Source of the DNA: Seminavis robusta
Taxonomy: Eukaryota > Bacillariophyta > Bacillariophyceae > Naviculales > Naviculaceae
DNA length: 64,000 bases
Assembly: GCA_903772945.1 (NCBI GenBank)
Contig: CAICTM010000197.1
Coordinates: 29,704 to 93,703 of the forward strand
Reading direction: 5' to 3'
Part shown: one piece after another, positions 54,537-64,000 of the stretch
Layout of the letters: each line of letters starts with the position of its first letter
How positions within the stretch are numbered: the first letter of the stretch is position 1
Program-made: the position numbers and the translations under genes
The notes under the pieces: model-generated
The model's database searches: none
The model's input: the letters and a program-made list of their open reading frames with translations, nothing else
What the model was told of the DNA's origin: nothing

Positions 54537-55571
54537 TCATTCCAGTTCGTCCACTACCTTGGGGAGTTCCATCCCAGAAGGAAGCTTGACAATGCTTGCG
54601 CCGAACTTGAGGCTTGAGTGAGTAGATATGCTACTTGTCACGCTGATAGCTGTTGCGGTTCGCTCTGCGTTCAGATCAGAAGACCGGGGCTGGTGCATGG
54701 GTGTCTCCAGTTTGAGTTCTACGTCCATTTCAAGGTTCGCCCGCATTAGCTCCTGCTCCAATCGTAAGAGGGACGAGTCAAAGGATACAGGATTGTTGAT
54801 CGCTCCATTGTTTGATTCCCTTTCGTAGACAGAGACCGCTCCGCAACATGACGATCTCTCCACCCGCTTGCTTGGCCCCTGACTCACTATGGTGATAACT
54901 TTTGGGATGCCGTTGCGTTTCGTATCTGCCTTTCTTCTCAAAGCATTCGTGAGGCGAAACAGGCTGCCGAACTTGTCCATCTTCCCTTCGTTTGGATGTT
55001 CCTGGTCGAATCCAACGAACTCGTTGCTGTAGCTGTCGGGAAATAATGAAACCGGGCACCAACTGCTGTTGAAGTTACAATCCGATTTGTACTTTGTGGG
55101 ATGCTTAGGGTTGTCTGGTGGGCGGTCCGTGCATCGCAGAGGGCCATCTCCAAGGAAACAGGGTGCACTGTGCCGTTCCATGTTTTCAATTTCAGCAATG
55201 CGTCTCTCTTCTGGCTCTCTTGCTGAATGTTGAACACTGCCATTATAGCATGTGATCCGAAAAGAATGGCTTTTTGGCTTTTCTTCAGGAATAGCGAACT
55301 GTTGCTCTGGTCGCATCACACTGCTCTCACCAGTGGTGCTCCCATCCGCCAGGCTGGTCCGTCTTCGTATTACTTGACGGCTGTCATTGAGGTGCTTTCG
55401 AGAAATCTTGAGAAGATGAGAGGCAAAGACTTTCTGAAGAGCCCATCTTCTTTCGTTCCTATCTTCATCGTCGTTCGTGTTGTCATTGTTGACGGTAATG
55501 TATTGCGGGGGCCTTTGAATGGTGGGTGGATGAGAGCTGTTCCTTTTGCGTTTCCTCATTCGGAATTTCAT
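54537..55571 (-). CDS. Hypothetical basic protein
   Basis: Single exon of 344 aa. The N-terminus is strongly basic (FRMRKRKR), followed by an Asn/Asp-rich stretch and RWALQKVFASHLLKISRKHL, which looks helical. The rest is mixed polar without a domain I recognise; the last about 80 residues include a short amphipathic helix (SLLRLEQELMRANLEMDVEL). A nuclear location is possible from the basic start. The upstream minus-strand frame (55999-55568) ends in a stop overlapping this ATG, so an additional 5' exon cannot be ruled out. Confidence 0.55.
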   Translation of the reverse strand: MKFRMRKRKRNSSHPPTIQRPPQYITVNNDNTNDDEDRNERRWALQKVFASHLLKISRKHLNDSRQVIRRRTSLADGSTTGESSVMRPEQQFAIPEEKPKSHSFRITCYNGSVQHSAREPEERRIAEIENMERHSAPCFLGDGPLRCTDRPPDNPKHPTKYKSDCNFNSSWCPVSLFPDSYSNEFVGFDQEHPNEGKMDKFGSLFRLTNALRRKADTKRNGIPKVITIVSQGPSKRVERSSCCGAVSVYERESNNGAINNPVSFDSSLLRLEQELMRANLEMDVELKLETPMHQPRSSDLNAERTATAISVTSSISTHSSLKFGASIVKLPSGMELPKVVDELE

Positions 55572-56860
55572 AGTTGAAGGCCTACAGCGTAAAAGTTCGT
55601 GTTGTGGGTCGGAGCTATACTTGCACCAAAGATGAAAATGCTAGGATTGTCAGAAAGGCCAAAGCGTTGTCGCCAAGTTTCTTGAAATGGAATTTGAATT
55701 TGGCCATTGGAGGACACAGATTTGTCGCCGAATTTAGCTACACTTTCTTGATGTCTGATCGGCAAATTAGTGACTACGAGGGCTCTGCAATCAACGAAAA
55801 CAGCGGTAAAATTCCTTGTAAACAAAAAGAATATTCGCCACGGCCAACCCATTTTGGCGCTGCTAGCCAACCTACCGTAGTCTAGCCAGAACCGGATGTG
55901 GCTGCTCATCATCTCATGAGCATAAAATATCATTTTTGTTGGACCGTCGAATCGACGTGGGGGAGGCTCGGGAGTCAAATGGGACTGAAGAGCAGTCACC
56001 TTTCCTATCCAAAGTGCAGGTGGTACCTGGTACCAACCGGTACCGGTACATGTACACCTACTCTGACGCAGCCATGCGAACCTTTCCTAAAGATCTATCC
56101 AGGAGATACCGCAGCAGAACGACCAACAACGCTGCCAGGGGGAAAAGAAACGAAAAGAAAGCATGCTACCGGTAGCATGCGAGCTATGTGAAAGGTCTGG
56201 CTGCTCCCGGTGCGGAGCCATAGAATTGAATACACTACTTACTCACCTTCGAACAATGTTCTATGCAGGTTGCTGCACCCCGCTAGCCAGCCAGCATTTT
56301 CCCTGTGAGCATCAATACGGAGTTAACATAAGGCCGTGGCACTGATTAGTGACAAGCTCAACAGGATTGATCATTCCCAAAAAATGGCACCCAAAAAAGG
56401 ATTGTCGCTGGCAGAAATCCATTCGTGGCCGCATTGCCAGAGCCGTTGAGCAAAGCTGCTCGGGAGACGAGTAAAACGGAACTTCATGACGTCACTACCA
56501 CCTTTTTCCTGACTGGATACCGTACTGTACCATACTGTAGTTTATTTATTGTATGCTGTCGTACCAGTAATGAAGTGCCAGTAGTCACGATGTTCGCTCT
56601 CTTTTTGTTATACCAATACCGCTACCGCCACAGTACATGTAATTATTGATTTAAAATTTTTTACACGGTTCAAGCGGTCAACCAGTGTTCATGGTTCTCA
56701 AGGCGAAGAGGATCCAAAGAGGGAACGCTCAACACCACCCCACCCTCAGCAGCTCTATCAGTACGATTGTACATGTACAAATGTACTCTAGAGTACATGT
56801 ACATTGCTCCAGTGAATTCATCGCGAATTCATTCTACTTCATTGTTGTCCTGCAATCAAT
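55572..56860. promoter_or_regulatory. Intergenic region with an 18-bp perfect palindrome
   Basis: ATGTACTCTAGAGTACAT (56781-56798) is a perfect palindrome about 65-80 bp before the next ATG and is flanked on both sides by TGTACATGTAC-type palindromes. ACCGGTACCGGTACATG occurs near 56037. No gene is supported, although overlapping ORFs exist on both strands near 55570-56000. Confidence 0.5.
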
Positions 56861-57310
56861 ATGAGCGGACCAACACCAGCACCTCCACCAACCTCCTCTG
56901 AGATTACCCAGCATGCGGATGCACGTGATGCAGGCGCTCCGAAGCCAATCCTACAGGAAATGCTTTCCAAAAAGAGTGCCTTGCGTGAGACCGGCATCGA
57001 CAAGACCCACCTTGGGTGTGTCAGGACCACAAAGGATGGCAAAGTATCCTACCAGCAGACGGAGCTGGACCCTGCAGAGCAAGAATCTCTCGCAAAGATC
57101 TACGATGACTGTAGTGGTGATCCCGACAAGGTGGCCGCCGCAGTACCACCCGAATACGGCGTGTCCTCGGCTTTGCTAAAGCAGAAACCACCGCCCAACT
57201 CAAAAGTATTTGCAGCGCAGTGTGTGGAGGGAGCGTACCACCTCGATGAGGCGTCTGGTGAGACGTCAGACAAGGCATCGCTGGTGTCTAGACTGCCTCA
57301 GTCCCATTGA
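56861..57310 (+). CDS. Small hypothetical soluble protein
   Basis: Single exon of 149 aa with a Pro-rich start (PTPAPPPTSSE). It then has a helical segment (LQEMLSKKSALRETGIDKTHLGCV), a basic/polar strand (RTTKDGKVSYQQTELDPAEQESLAKIYDDC) and a Ser-rich end. No signal peptide or membrane segment. I recognise no family. The clean frame and ATG context after a promoter-like palindrome support it modestly. Confidence 0.5.
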   Translation: MSGPTPAPPPTSSEITQHADARDAGAPKPILQEMLSKKSALRETGIDKTHLGCVRTTKDGKVSYQQTELDPAEQESLAKIYDDCSGDPDKVAAAVPPEYGVSSALLKQKPPPNSKVFAAQCVEGAYHLDEASGETSDKASLVSRLPQSH

Positions 57311-57536
57311 TCATTGGAATAACGAAGTCAATACTTGATTGTGAGAAAATAGTAGAAGACGACCTAGCTAGCTAGTATAGTCTTAGAACTGTTCCTTCCC
57401 AGCTACCTACTTTTTCGCAGGCTTGATCATTCATTGCTATGACGACACCATGGAGTGACTCTGTCCAGCGAGACATGTCGACTGCTGAAGGAATATTTCA
57501 CAACCCAGGCGGATCATGACCAAAAAGGCGAAGGAG
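57311..57536. other. Gap between convergent genes
   Basis: 3' flanks with a CTAGCTAGCTAG run near 57364. Confidence 0.35.
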
Positions 57537-59153
57537 TTACCCGTCCATGGTGAACACCAAATTGTTTTCATCTTCGACAACGGTTTCATCATCGTCGTCT
57601 TCGTCCCCATCGAGCAGATCTCCGTCATTGGTCAAAGCATCAAATGTCTGATCTTCCTTGATGAATACGGGAGCATCGGCGGGTGCCACCGCCCGCTTCA
57701 TGGGTGTTTCATCCACGGATGCCTGAACCACGACAAACTCTTCTTGTTGGTTATTTTTGCAGTCATTCTTGGGACACGTGTAAACCGCAATGACACCCCA
57801 ATTCATCCCTCCGTAGTCGGCACTCATGATAGTATCTAGATTAATATTGTTGTTTGGTTGTTCCTCTTGATGTTGTTGTTGTTGGGCGAATTGGTCCACT
57901 TCCAGGACATGGAGTAGGGACGGCATGAGTTGGAATTCAAACCGTCTTTGCGTGCCACAGCAGGAACACGGTGGAATCACTATTGGTGGTTGTGGTGGTT
58001 GTTTATCCTTTTTGCCCTTTTTATTGTTGTTTTTGTTTGAAACTGCTTGAGGTGGTGGACTAGAGAAGAAAAAGAGAGAAGAAAAGAGAAAATGGGGGAA
58101 TGGTCAGATCCAACAAAATGAGATGGGTGAATCCATTTTCACAAAATACCTCACTGCTTCATCCTTCAGTCCTTTTTTTTGACACTTACATGGACCACAT
58201 GGGGATTCCATTGGGAGCATACCGGAGTACCTGCCGCGGCGACCGCTTGATGCGATCGGTAAATGCCAACAAGGCTCGATCGGCAGCTTTGAGTCGTTCG
58301 TCCTTTTCGCGGCTCTTGCTTCCACCATTGTTACCGCCCGTGGCTCCTTCTTGTTGAAGGGCCGCCAATATTTCTGGATCCTCTTCTTCGGCCATGTATT
58401 TGGCCAGCATTTGCTGGATTTTGGCATCGCTGCCACTGGTAGCCGTGCCAATGAAATCCTCGTCGTCGTCGTCGTCGCCTTGACGGTGCTGTTTCTTGGA
58501 CGGTGGTTCCAACACAGAGTGAAGCTCAAAACATGGCAAAGCAGTTGATGATGATGCTTCATCTGCACTTGGTTTCTTTTTCTTTTTATGGTTGCTGTTT
58601 TTGCTGTTGGTTGTTTTTGGCAGAGTGCTGGATTGCTTGAGTTCCATGGCAGCCACTTGTTGTTCTAGGTCATCGTCATTGTCCTCGTCACTATCCACCG
58701 TCCATTCATTGGTACTGTCTTGTGGTGGTTTATTTGTGGTTGTTTGCTGTGTTTTATCATCCACACACACCGCCGAAGAATTCAAAGGGATATCTGAATT
58801 CGTAGAGTGGAATCTGATTTTTGACAATAGAAAACGCCTCCGCCTCCACACGAAAACTTTTTCTCGGCCGAAAAAAGCTGATTGACACAAGAAGCTCGGT
58901 TGCATCCTGATACAGAGTAGCTCTGCTGACGGGTAGGGACATGCAGTTGAACCAGTTGCTCCAAGGGATTGTGGCAAATGGCACAGTAGCCTGACTCCAT
59001 GTTCTTGTTGGTTCCACCATGTAGGAGACTGTGGGGTCTTCTTGCGAAAACTTGCGCCGAAGCATACAGAATGGGCTGATACAACCGTACGGGGTCTTCA
59101 TTATTGTCATCCACATCTCGCCGTTGGTCCACATTCTGTTCTTCCTTTCTTTC
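57537..59153 (-). CDS. PDCD2/Tsr4-like protein, apparent frameshift in the N-terminal part
   Basis: The C-terminal exon 58059-57537 joins the preceding exon (ending 58190) over a 130-bp intron, producing RYAPNGIPMWS|IPPPQAVSN and later IPPCSCCGTQRRFEFQLMPSLLHVLE and NWGVIAVYTCPKNDC, which are diagnostic of the PDCD2 C-terminal domain. Upstream, the zinc-binding N-terminal motif (CAICHNPLEQLVQLHVP...GCNRASC) lies in a different frame from the acidic middle part; the switch falls between about 58818 and 58881, near T and A runs, and needs one extra base. The 5' end is unresolved: the N-terminal frame is open to about 59153, with a possible acceptor just upstream. Family role: ribosomal protein uS5 chaperoning during 40S maturation. 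The middle 150 residues are Lys/Asp-rich and disordered. Confidence 0.8.
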
Positions 59154-59586
59154 TTATTTTACTGCTGGCTAGTATTGTTTTTCGTGTTGTCTTATTATAT
59201 TGACAATACGAAATGAGAGTGGTGGGTCTGTGCAAAGAAGAAAAATGAGACGAGCAAATAATGAGTGGTTGTGGTCCAAGAACAAAAGATGCCGCCAAAG
59301 ATATCAACTTGGGTGAAGGTTATTATATTATTTTATTTAATAAATCGGCGCCAGTCGTGATTGACTGTCGAGTCGAGTCCACAACACGTCAGTCCTTGCA
59401 TAAAATCTTTGACTTTCATTGGTTTTGCTTTCGAAAGCAATGACAAGGATCTCTGCTGATGCTGATCTTATTGTCGATGTGATGCACTCTTGTAATGCAT
59501 GGACTCCAAGAGAGCCTCGCCGGTATGTACCTCGCTCCACCTCATAAATATTATCTCAACACGGAAACAAGTCCACGACGACAATA
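59154..59586. other. Divergent intergenic region
   Basis: It must contain the 5' end of the PDCD2-like gene and the promoter of the SDR gene. AT-rich around 59320-59345. A short plus-strand ORF at 59261 is not supported. Confidence 0.4.
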
Positions 59587-60488
59587 ATGATTCCAACTCT
59601 GATCTTTCTCTCCCTCTCCCTTCTTGCAGTTACTGCCTTGTCGGTCCCCAACGAGTAATCGTGACGGGTGCGGGAGGACAGACAGGACAGGCACTGTTTC
59701 GAAAAATGCTAGATTTGCCCGATGAATTCATGCCTTTGGGATTGTCCGCACCAAGAAAGCAAAGAAGCTTTGGTTCGTCGGGAGTTCCCGAGGACAATGT
59801 GGCCGTGGTGGATGTGTCGGGTTCTTCTTCTGGCAGACCATTCAAGAGGCCATTCAATCCTTTTGTACCGACGAGAACCTCTCGCTGCTTTTTGCATTGC
59901 CACATCCGCCAAGCCTGCACCCATTGGACAAGACGAGGATGGAAAACCCATTTTTGGATTCCCCAACGGTGCTCCCGAACAAGTCGATTGGATCGGTCAA
60001 CAAAATCAGATGATGCGTGTCCTCCCGGAACCGCAATTGTCGTCTGTAGCAGCATGGGTGGAACCGATCCCAGCAATCGTCTCAATGCATTTGGCAGAGA
60101 AACGTTGGAAGATGGAAGTCACAAGGGGGGTAAAATTCTCTTGTGGAAACGCAAGGCCGAAGTCTACCTCATGGACAAATGCAAAAATAATGGCGACTAC
60201 AGCTACACGATTGTTCATCCCGGTGGATTGGTCAATGAACCAGGTGGTGAACGGGAAATCGTTGTGGGGTGGATGAGAACAAACTGGACCGAATCGAGAT
60301 CGATCCCCGTGACGATGTTGCTTCTGTGATGCTCAATGCGGTACGATACCGGAAAGGAGCCTTTAAGAATCGGTCCTTTGATATTCGAGCCAAGCCGTAG
60401 GGGAGGAACAGCCACGGTTGACTATGAGAATCTCTTGGAAGGCATCAAGGGACGAAATTCTGACTACAGTCTTGGAAAGACCATGTAA
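59587..60488 (+). pseudogene. Atypical SDR (NAD(P)-binding Rossmann protein) interrupted by about ten frameshifts
   Basis: The signal-peptide-like start (IPTLIFLSLSLLAVTALS) and every block of an At5g02240/At2g37660-type atypical SDR are present in order but in changing frames: RVIVTGAGGQTGQALFRKM (the GxxGxxG site), VPEDNVAVVDVS, EAIQSFCTDENLSLLFA, GAPEQVDWIGQQNQ, VVCSSMGGTDPSN, ILLWKRKAEVYL, YTIVHPGGL and DPRDDVASVMLNAVR, with the end DYSLGKTM before TAA 60486-60488. Frame changes sit near 59650, 59744, 59765, 59781, 59825, 59894, 60011, 60267, 60397 and 60414. Each is explained by one missing base, mostly one member of a doubled letter. Either the gene is decayed or the consensus lost bases here; I call it broken because that is what the sequence shows. 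Confidence 0.75.
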
Positions 60489-61378
60489 ACCAACAAGCAA
60501 GCAATCATAGAACACAAGCAATCCACTGGATTTCGATTCTCGGACATCGGAGCTGTGGCATCGTATCATGCGGCTGAGTGAGATTTAAACTTGATTGTCC
60601 ATGTACATAAACAATAAAGGTGCAACCATAGCACACATTGACAGTGCACGATGGGGCAGGCTCTCGAACTGTAACCAGGTCCATTTGGACGGCCCTCTGC
60701 CGTATTCCCACCCTGGCCCACTCCCAGCGCCACTTTGGTGTGGGACCAGGGCCACACACTGGAGTAGTTATCTCTACCGTAGCTGTACGATGCCCATCCT
60801 GCCCACAATCTAGGACGAACCGTCCAGCTCCAAGACCAGGACTCCCACACCAACCCGAGCCACTAGAATAAGTACCGTCAGTTTTAACACACTCCGAAAT
60901 GAATCTGCAATCGCCTATTTCCCATACTCTACCGTTACTGTATTCCGTTTGCCTTCCCCGATTTCGAGGGCTGCGTTCATTCCGAATCTCTTGGTCAAAA
61001 CTTCATCGTTTCGCTCACGTACCACGCACCAGATGGCGTGAGACAGAAGTCTACAGTCAGCCTGCACGCTTCAAATCTTCTTTAAGCGTAACAATCCAAC
61101 CCAAGGCAGGTTTACCGGTATCCCGGTCTTAGCAGATAGCTCGAACTGTCCCGACGAGGATGGAACACGACTCCTCCGTTTTGGAATCTCCGGCGGCGGG
61201 TATCGTGGAAACCCAAGGCGAAAACATCAAAACACAAATCAAATTCGAAGACCCTTGTGTCCTCCCTCTCTCGTCTCACAAAACGTAAACTTGCAAGTTG
61301 CAAACACACCTCACCTCTTCCTTCCCTGTTCTGCCTCGTTTCGTTTCATTTCATTTCATTTCTTTATTTCATTTCATC
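60489..61378. other. Intergenic region with pyrimidine-rich 5' leader
   Basis: No gene supported. At 61339-61378 a (TTTCA)n-like pyrimidine run directly precedes the ATG at 61379 and probably belongs to the 5' UTR of the next gene. A TACCGGTA palindrome is near 61113. Confidence 0.5.
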
Positions 61379-61970
61379 ATGCAAACAACCAAAACCGCCA
61401 AGAAGAGTCCCGGTACGTCAAGAAGAAGACCCCAACAAGCACAAGGCCAGAAGTGGCAAGGGTGGTGGAGCTCACATGACGATCCTCAACACGGTGGCAG
61501 CCATCAACGTGACCAAGGGCGAAGATACGGTGGAACGTGCCCGCTTGTCGTTTCTTACGAATATTGATGGCAAGTCGACCATTGCCAATGCCCTGACCAA
61601 GCTCAAGAGTTTGGGGTGGATGACGGTCAGTGGGAAAGAAGTGACCATTACCAAGCTCGGCATGGAGAATGCCGACCAAGACGCCCTCGCAGCAGCTGCT
61701 GCCGCAATCCCCAAGACAAACGCGGATCACTGGGAAAAGGTCAAGGAAAAGAACAAGTTGAATCCAAAGCAGACTGAACTGGTTGAATTGTTGCAGGACG
61801 GCAAGACTCATGACAAGAAGCAGGTCATCATGGAGGTGTATGAGAAATCCAACTCGACCTCTGCCAATGCGCTGACTTTTTTGAAGAAGTTGAAGATTAT
61901 TGAGGTTGCCAAGGGCAAGATACGCCTCCACGATGAAATGTTTCCTGTGGAACCTCGGCCTGAGGACTAA
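61379..61970 (+). CDS. Winged-helix-like small basic protein, unknown function
   Basis: From ATG 61476 an uninterrupted 164-residue frame runs to 61970. It has two similar helical units that look like winged-helix folds: residues 10-50 (GEDTVERARLSFLTNIDGKSTIANALTKLKSLGWMTVSG) and about 95-155 (LNPKQTELVELLQDGKTHDKKQVIMEV...NALTFLKKLKIIEV). Upstream, ATG 61379 follows a good leader and opens a basic tail (QTTKTAKKSPGT), but it reaches the main frame only if two bases are missing (near 61412-61419 and 61430-61434); the same kind of defect affects the neighbouring SDR gene. The true start is probably 61379. Possible roles are nucleic-acid or ribosome binding; no family name can be given. Confidence 0.65.
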
Positions 61971-62282
61971 AAAGCGAGGTTTCCTGTACCGGTACGAGAC
62001 TATTTTTTCAGCATCCTATTCCATGATTATAGCCAGCAGTCGAGTCCAAAAACGAAATCTCTCCATGCTTCTCTAGGTAGATCTTCTGTATTTCTAGTAT
62101 GTTGTTGTGATTTGATATCTCAGCCTGAAATTGCGCTGATTTTGAGGGCTCTTTCTAGTAAATTTTTCATCCATTTCCCAGTTCAATCAGAATTTAAAAC
62201 ATTGCGGAGTAACTGACCAAAAACACTGGATATCAACCACACAAATACAGGATCTTCTTCTTCTTATCATCTCACTAGCTAA
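61971..62282. other. Gap between convergent genes
   Basis: About 310 bp of 3' flanks; ACCGGTACG occurs near 61989. Nothing else seen. Confidence 0.35.
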
Positions 62283-62720
62283 CTAGCTCGCCTTTTGTTG
62301 AGTATGTTGCTGCTGAATCGCTTGCACGGCTTGAGCCGTCATACGCTGCATATCGGTCTGCATGCCGGCAATCTTTCGTCCCTTTTCATCGAGCTGTTTT
62401 TCCATGGCGCTCATTTTGGCCTTGAGTTTGTCTTGCTCCTTGGAAATAAATTCCAATCGCTTGGATACAGTCTCCTTGGCATCGTCCAATTCTTGACGCA
62501 CTAGAGCGGGTCCCACGCGCTTGTAGACAACGTCGTCCTTGAGCAAATTCAATTCCGTCTGCACCATTTCGTTCTCCGTTTGTTGACCCATGACCACTTG
62601 AAGGTCGCCTCGTAACCCATGGAGCTGCTCTTGGAGTTCACGAAACTTGGCGATTTCTGCGTCCACGGCCGATGCCAGAGTGTTGCCTGGATTGTTGGGG
62701 TCACTTGCTGATGTTGCCAT
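62283..62720 (-). CDS. PFDN6: Prefoldin subunit 6 (beta-type)
   Basis: Single exon of 145 aa, slightly longer than the usual about 130. The pattern of two long helices around a short beta hairpin is clear: LASAVDAEIAKFRELQEQLHGL, then NEMVQTELNLLKDDVVYKRVGPALVRQELDDAKETVSKRLEFI (the hairpin region VYKRVGPALV is typical of subunit 6/KE2), and the closing helix ending in QAIQQQHTQQ. Role: one of the beta subunits of the hexameric prefoldin co-chaperone that delivers nascent actin and tubulin to the CCT chaperonin in the cytosol. Confidence 0.92.
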   Translation of the reverse strand: MATSASDPNNPGNTLASAVDAEIAKFRELQEQLHGLRGDLQVVMGQQTENEMVQTELNLLKDDVVYKRVGPALVRQELDDAKETVSKRLEFISKEQDKLKAKMSAMEKQLDEKGRKIAGMQTDMQRMTAQAVQAIQQQHTQQKAS

Positions 62721-63008
62721 TGTCGAACAAATCCAGTGTTAGAAGTGAGGGTCCACGAGATTTGACTGGATTTGAACGGGTTGTGGTCGAGAGCGACGGA
62801 TGGAGACTGAGGAAGCGATAAAATAAAAATATTGTTTGGAAGCCAGATCTCAGATCTACAGGCTTAATCTTTGGATCTTTCCTCTTCGCCCAAGTGACAC
62901 ACTTCCGTTGCATCACAGAACAACATCAGCTTCCCTCGAAGGCAGATCCCAATAAAGCACCAGAAGAGAACGAAACAGAGAGAGGAACAAAGGACGACGA
63001 TCGACACC
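62721..63008. promoter_or_regulatory. Divergent promoter between prefoldin and fucosidase genes
   Basis: About 290 bp. AAATAAAAATATTG near 62820 is an AT-rich candidate core element; no firm TATA box. Confidence 0.35.
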
Positions 63009-64000
63009 ATGGTGATTCGTTCATTGTTGATATCAGCTCTGTTGTTGGCTTGCAAGGCGCCATGGCGAACGGCAGCATGGGATCCCACTTGGGAATCTCT
63101 GGATTCTAGGCCACTTCCCGCTTGGTACGATGAAGCCAAGTTTGGTATCTTTATTCACTGGGGAGTCTTCTCGGTCCCGGCTTTTGATACAGCAGAATGG
63201 TGCGTATGCTTGTACATCATTCATCCAAGCAAGCAATGCATCAATGATTTACTCCTTCTTCTTACCATGTCCTCTTTTTCTGTCTCGCTAATCTTCCTCG
63301 TCTTCATGCATTCCCCGTAAAAATACACGCCCTTGGGTTATATTGGGTATATTGCATCATTTTTTTGGTAAAAGGTTCTGGTGGGTTTGGAAGGGCGGAT
63401 ACGATGGACCTGTCAAGCCCAGCTTTCAAAAGTTTGTGGAAGAAAGTGAAGTCAAAAACTTTGCCTATCAGGATTATGCCCATCGCTTCACGGCACAGCT
63501 CTGGAATCCAGATGAATGGGCCAAAATCTTCAAACGCGCAGGGGCACAGTACGTGGTACTCACCAGCAAACATCATGAAGGATTCTGCAATTGGGATTCG
63601 CGCAATCTACATCATACTTGGAATTGGAATGCCATGGATGTGGTAAGTAAAAAGTGTTGCTTCTTGTTTGGTGCTGCTCTCTTGCAGCGGATTGTTCTCT
63701 CGTATGTTGGAGGAGCTTTTTATTGAGTCCTCATACTCTTTTGGTGTCGGACACTTTTATGTTTTTGTTAAATAGGGACCACGACGAGATCTTGTCGGAG
63801 ATCTGGCCAAGGCCGTCAAGAACACCACCAGTGCGCACACCAACCAAAAGCTGCATTTTGGACTCTATCATTCCTTGTTTGAATGGTTCAATCCATTGTA
63901 TATCGAAGACATGAAAAACAACTTTACCACCCATAACTTTGCAAAGCACAAGCTTTTGTACTTTGCCTGACCATTTGGCACCTGGCCTGTATCTCTCTCT
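63009..64000 (+). CDS. Alpha-L-fucosidase (GH29), 3' partial
   Basis: Exons 63009-63199, 63375-63642 and 63776 to the window end (introns 175 and 133 bp). The start gives a signal peptide ([18 protein letters not shown]). GH29 landmarks are strong: [30 protein letters not shown] across the first join, [38 protein letters not shown], and [17 protein letters not shown]. The nucleophile Asp region lies beyond the window. Near 63955 the frame reaches a TGA while the +1 frame reads TLPDHLA, resembling the expected TLPELYDLV; this may be another lost base or an intron start too close to the edge to judge. Role: lysosomal or secreted removal of fucose from glycans. Confidence 0.88.

Noticed and set aside
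55568-55999. 143-residue minus-strand ORF whose stop overlaps the ATG of the gene at 55571
   Set aside because: No motif recognised and the plus strand is equally open; translational coupling is not expected in a nuclear genome. It could hide an extra 5' exon, so it is mentioned only there.
59261-59443. Plus-strand ORF MSGCGPRTKDAAKDINLGEGYY...
   Set aside because: Lies in the 5' region of the minus-strand PDCD2-like gene and becomes low-complexity; no splice connection to the SDR gene was convincing.
1-64000. CRISPR arrays, prokaryotic operons, phage or viral genes
   Set aside because: No spacer-repeat pattern, no polycistronic spacing and no viral hallmark proteins were seen; the repeats present are minisatellite, microsatellite and MITE types.

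Overview
The window reads as nuclear DNA of a photosynthetic stramenopile, most plausibly a pennate diatom. The grounds are: single genes on both strands without operons; few, short GT-AG introns (about 75-180 bp); N-terminal signal peptides ending in an SAF/TAF-type motif as in diatom plastid pre-sequences; golgin, exostosin-type and CDPK-type families together with several lineage-type proteins I cannot name; and gaps rich in the palindromes TACCGGTA and CTAGCTAG. The species (for example a Seminavis-like raphid diatom) is inference only.

Layout. 0-6 kb: 3' part of a flavoprotein reductase/cytochrome b5/EF-hand fusion, a COQ8-type ABC1 kinase (-), and a secreted beta-propeller-like protein (+). 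6-10 kb: intergenic DNA with a 19-bp minisatellite, a small membrane protein, and a solitary 5S rRNA gene with a TATA box and a T-run terminator. 10.5-22 kb: a Golgi glycosyltransferase (-), a zinc-ribbon protein (-), a tiny probably myristoylated CxxC protein (+), a CDPK-like kinase with a degenerate catalytic loop (-), and a long disordered protein with repeated Trp-Ser motifs (-). 22-25.4 kb: gene-free, holding a 319-bp hAT-like MITE. 25.4-35.2 kb: a protein kinase (+), a DUF2135-like protein (-), an NTF2-like protein (+), splicing factor RBM22 (-), an exostosin-family glycosyltransferase (+), and two decayed tandem gene copies. 35.7-50.8 kb: a probably plastid HAT/TPR RNA factor (-), a 2,040-residue GRIP golgin (+), an ABCG transporter (+) and a small membrane-anchored coiled-coil protein (-). 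52-64 kb: an MgtE-type Mg transporter (+), two proteins of unknown function, a PDCD2-like protein (-), an atypical SDR (+), a winged-helix-like protein (+), prefoldin subunit 6 (-) and the 5' part of an alpha-L-fucosidase (+).

Genes appear to act independently. Loose themes are Golgi/secretory work (two glycosyltransferases, GRIP golgin, fucosidase), calcium signalling (EF-hand reductase, CDPK-like protein), and RNA/protein quality functions (RBM22, HAT/TPR factor, PDCD2-like, prefoldin).

The strongest points for a second look are the pseudokinase-like CDPK, the reductase-b5-EF-hand fusion, the MITE whose interior is saturated with CAGTA/TACTG, and the right-hand 5 kb, where several genes share apparent one-base deletions (about ten in the SDR gene alone). 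No exon joins could be checked against transcripts; they rest on GT-AG sites, frame agreement and family conservation.
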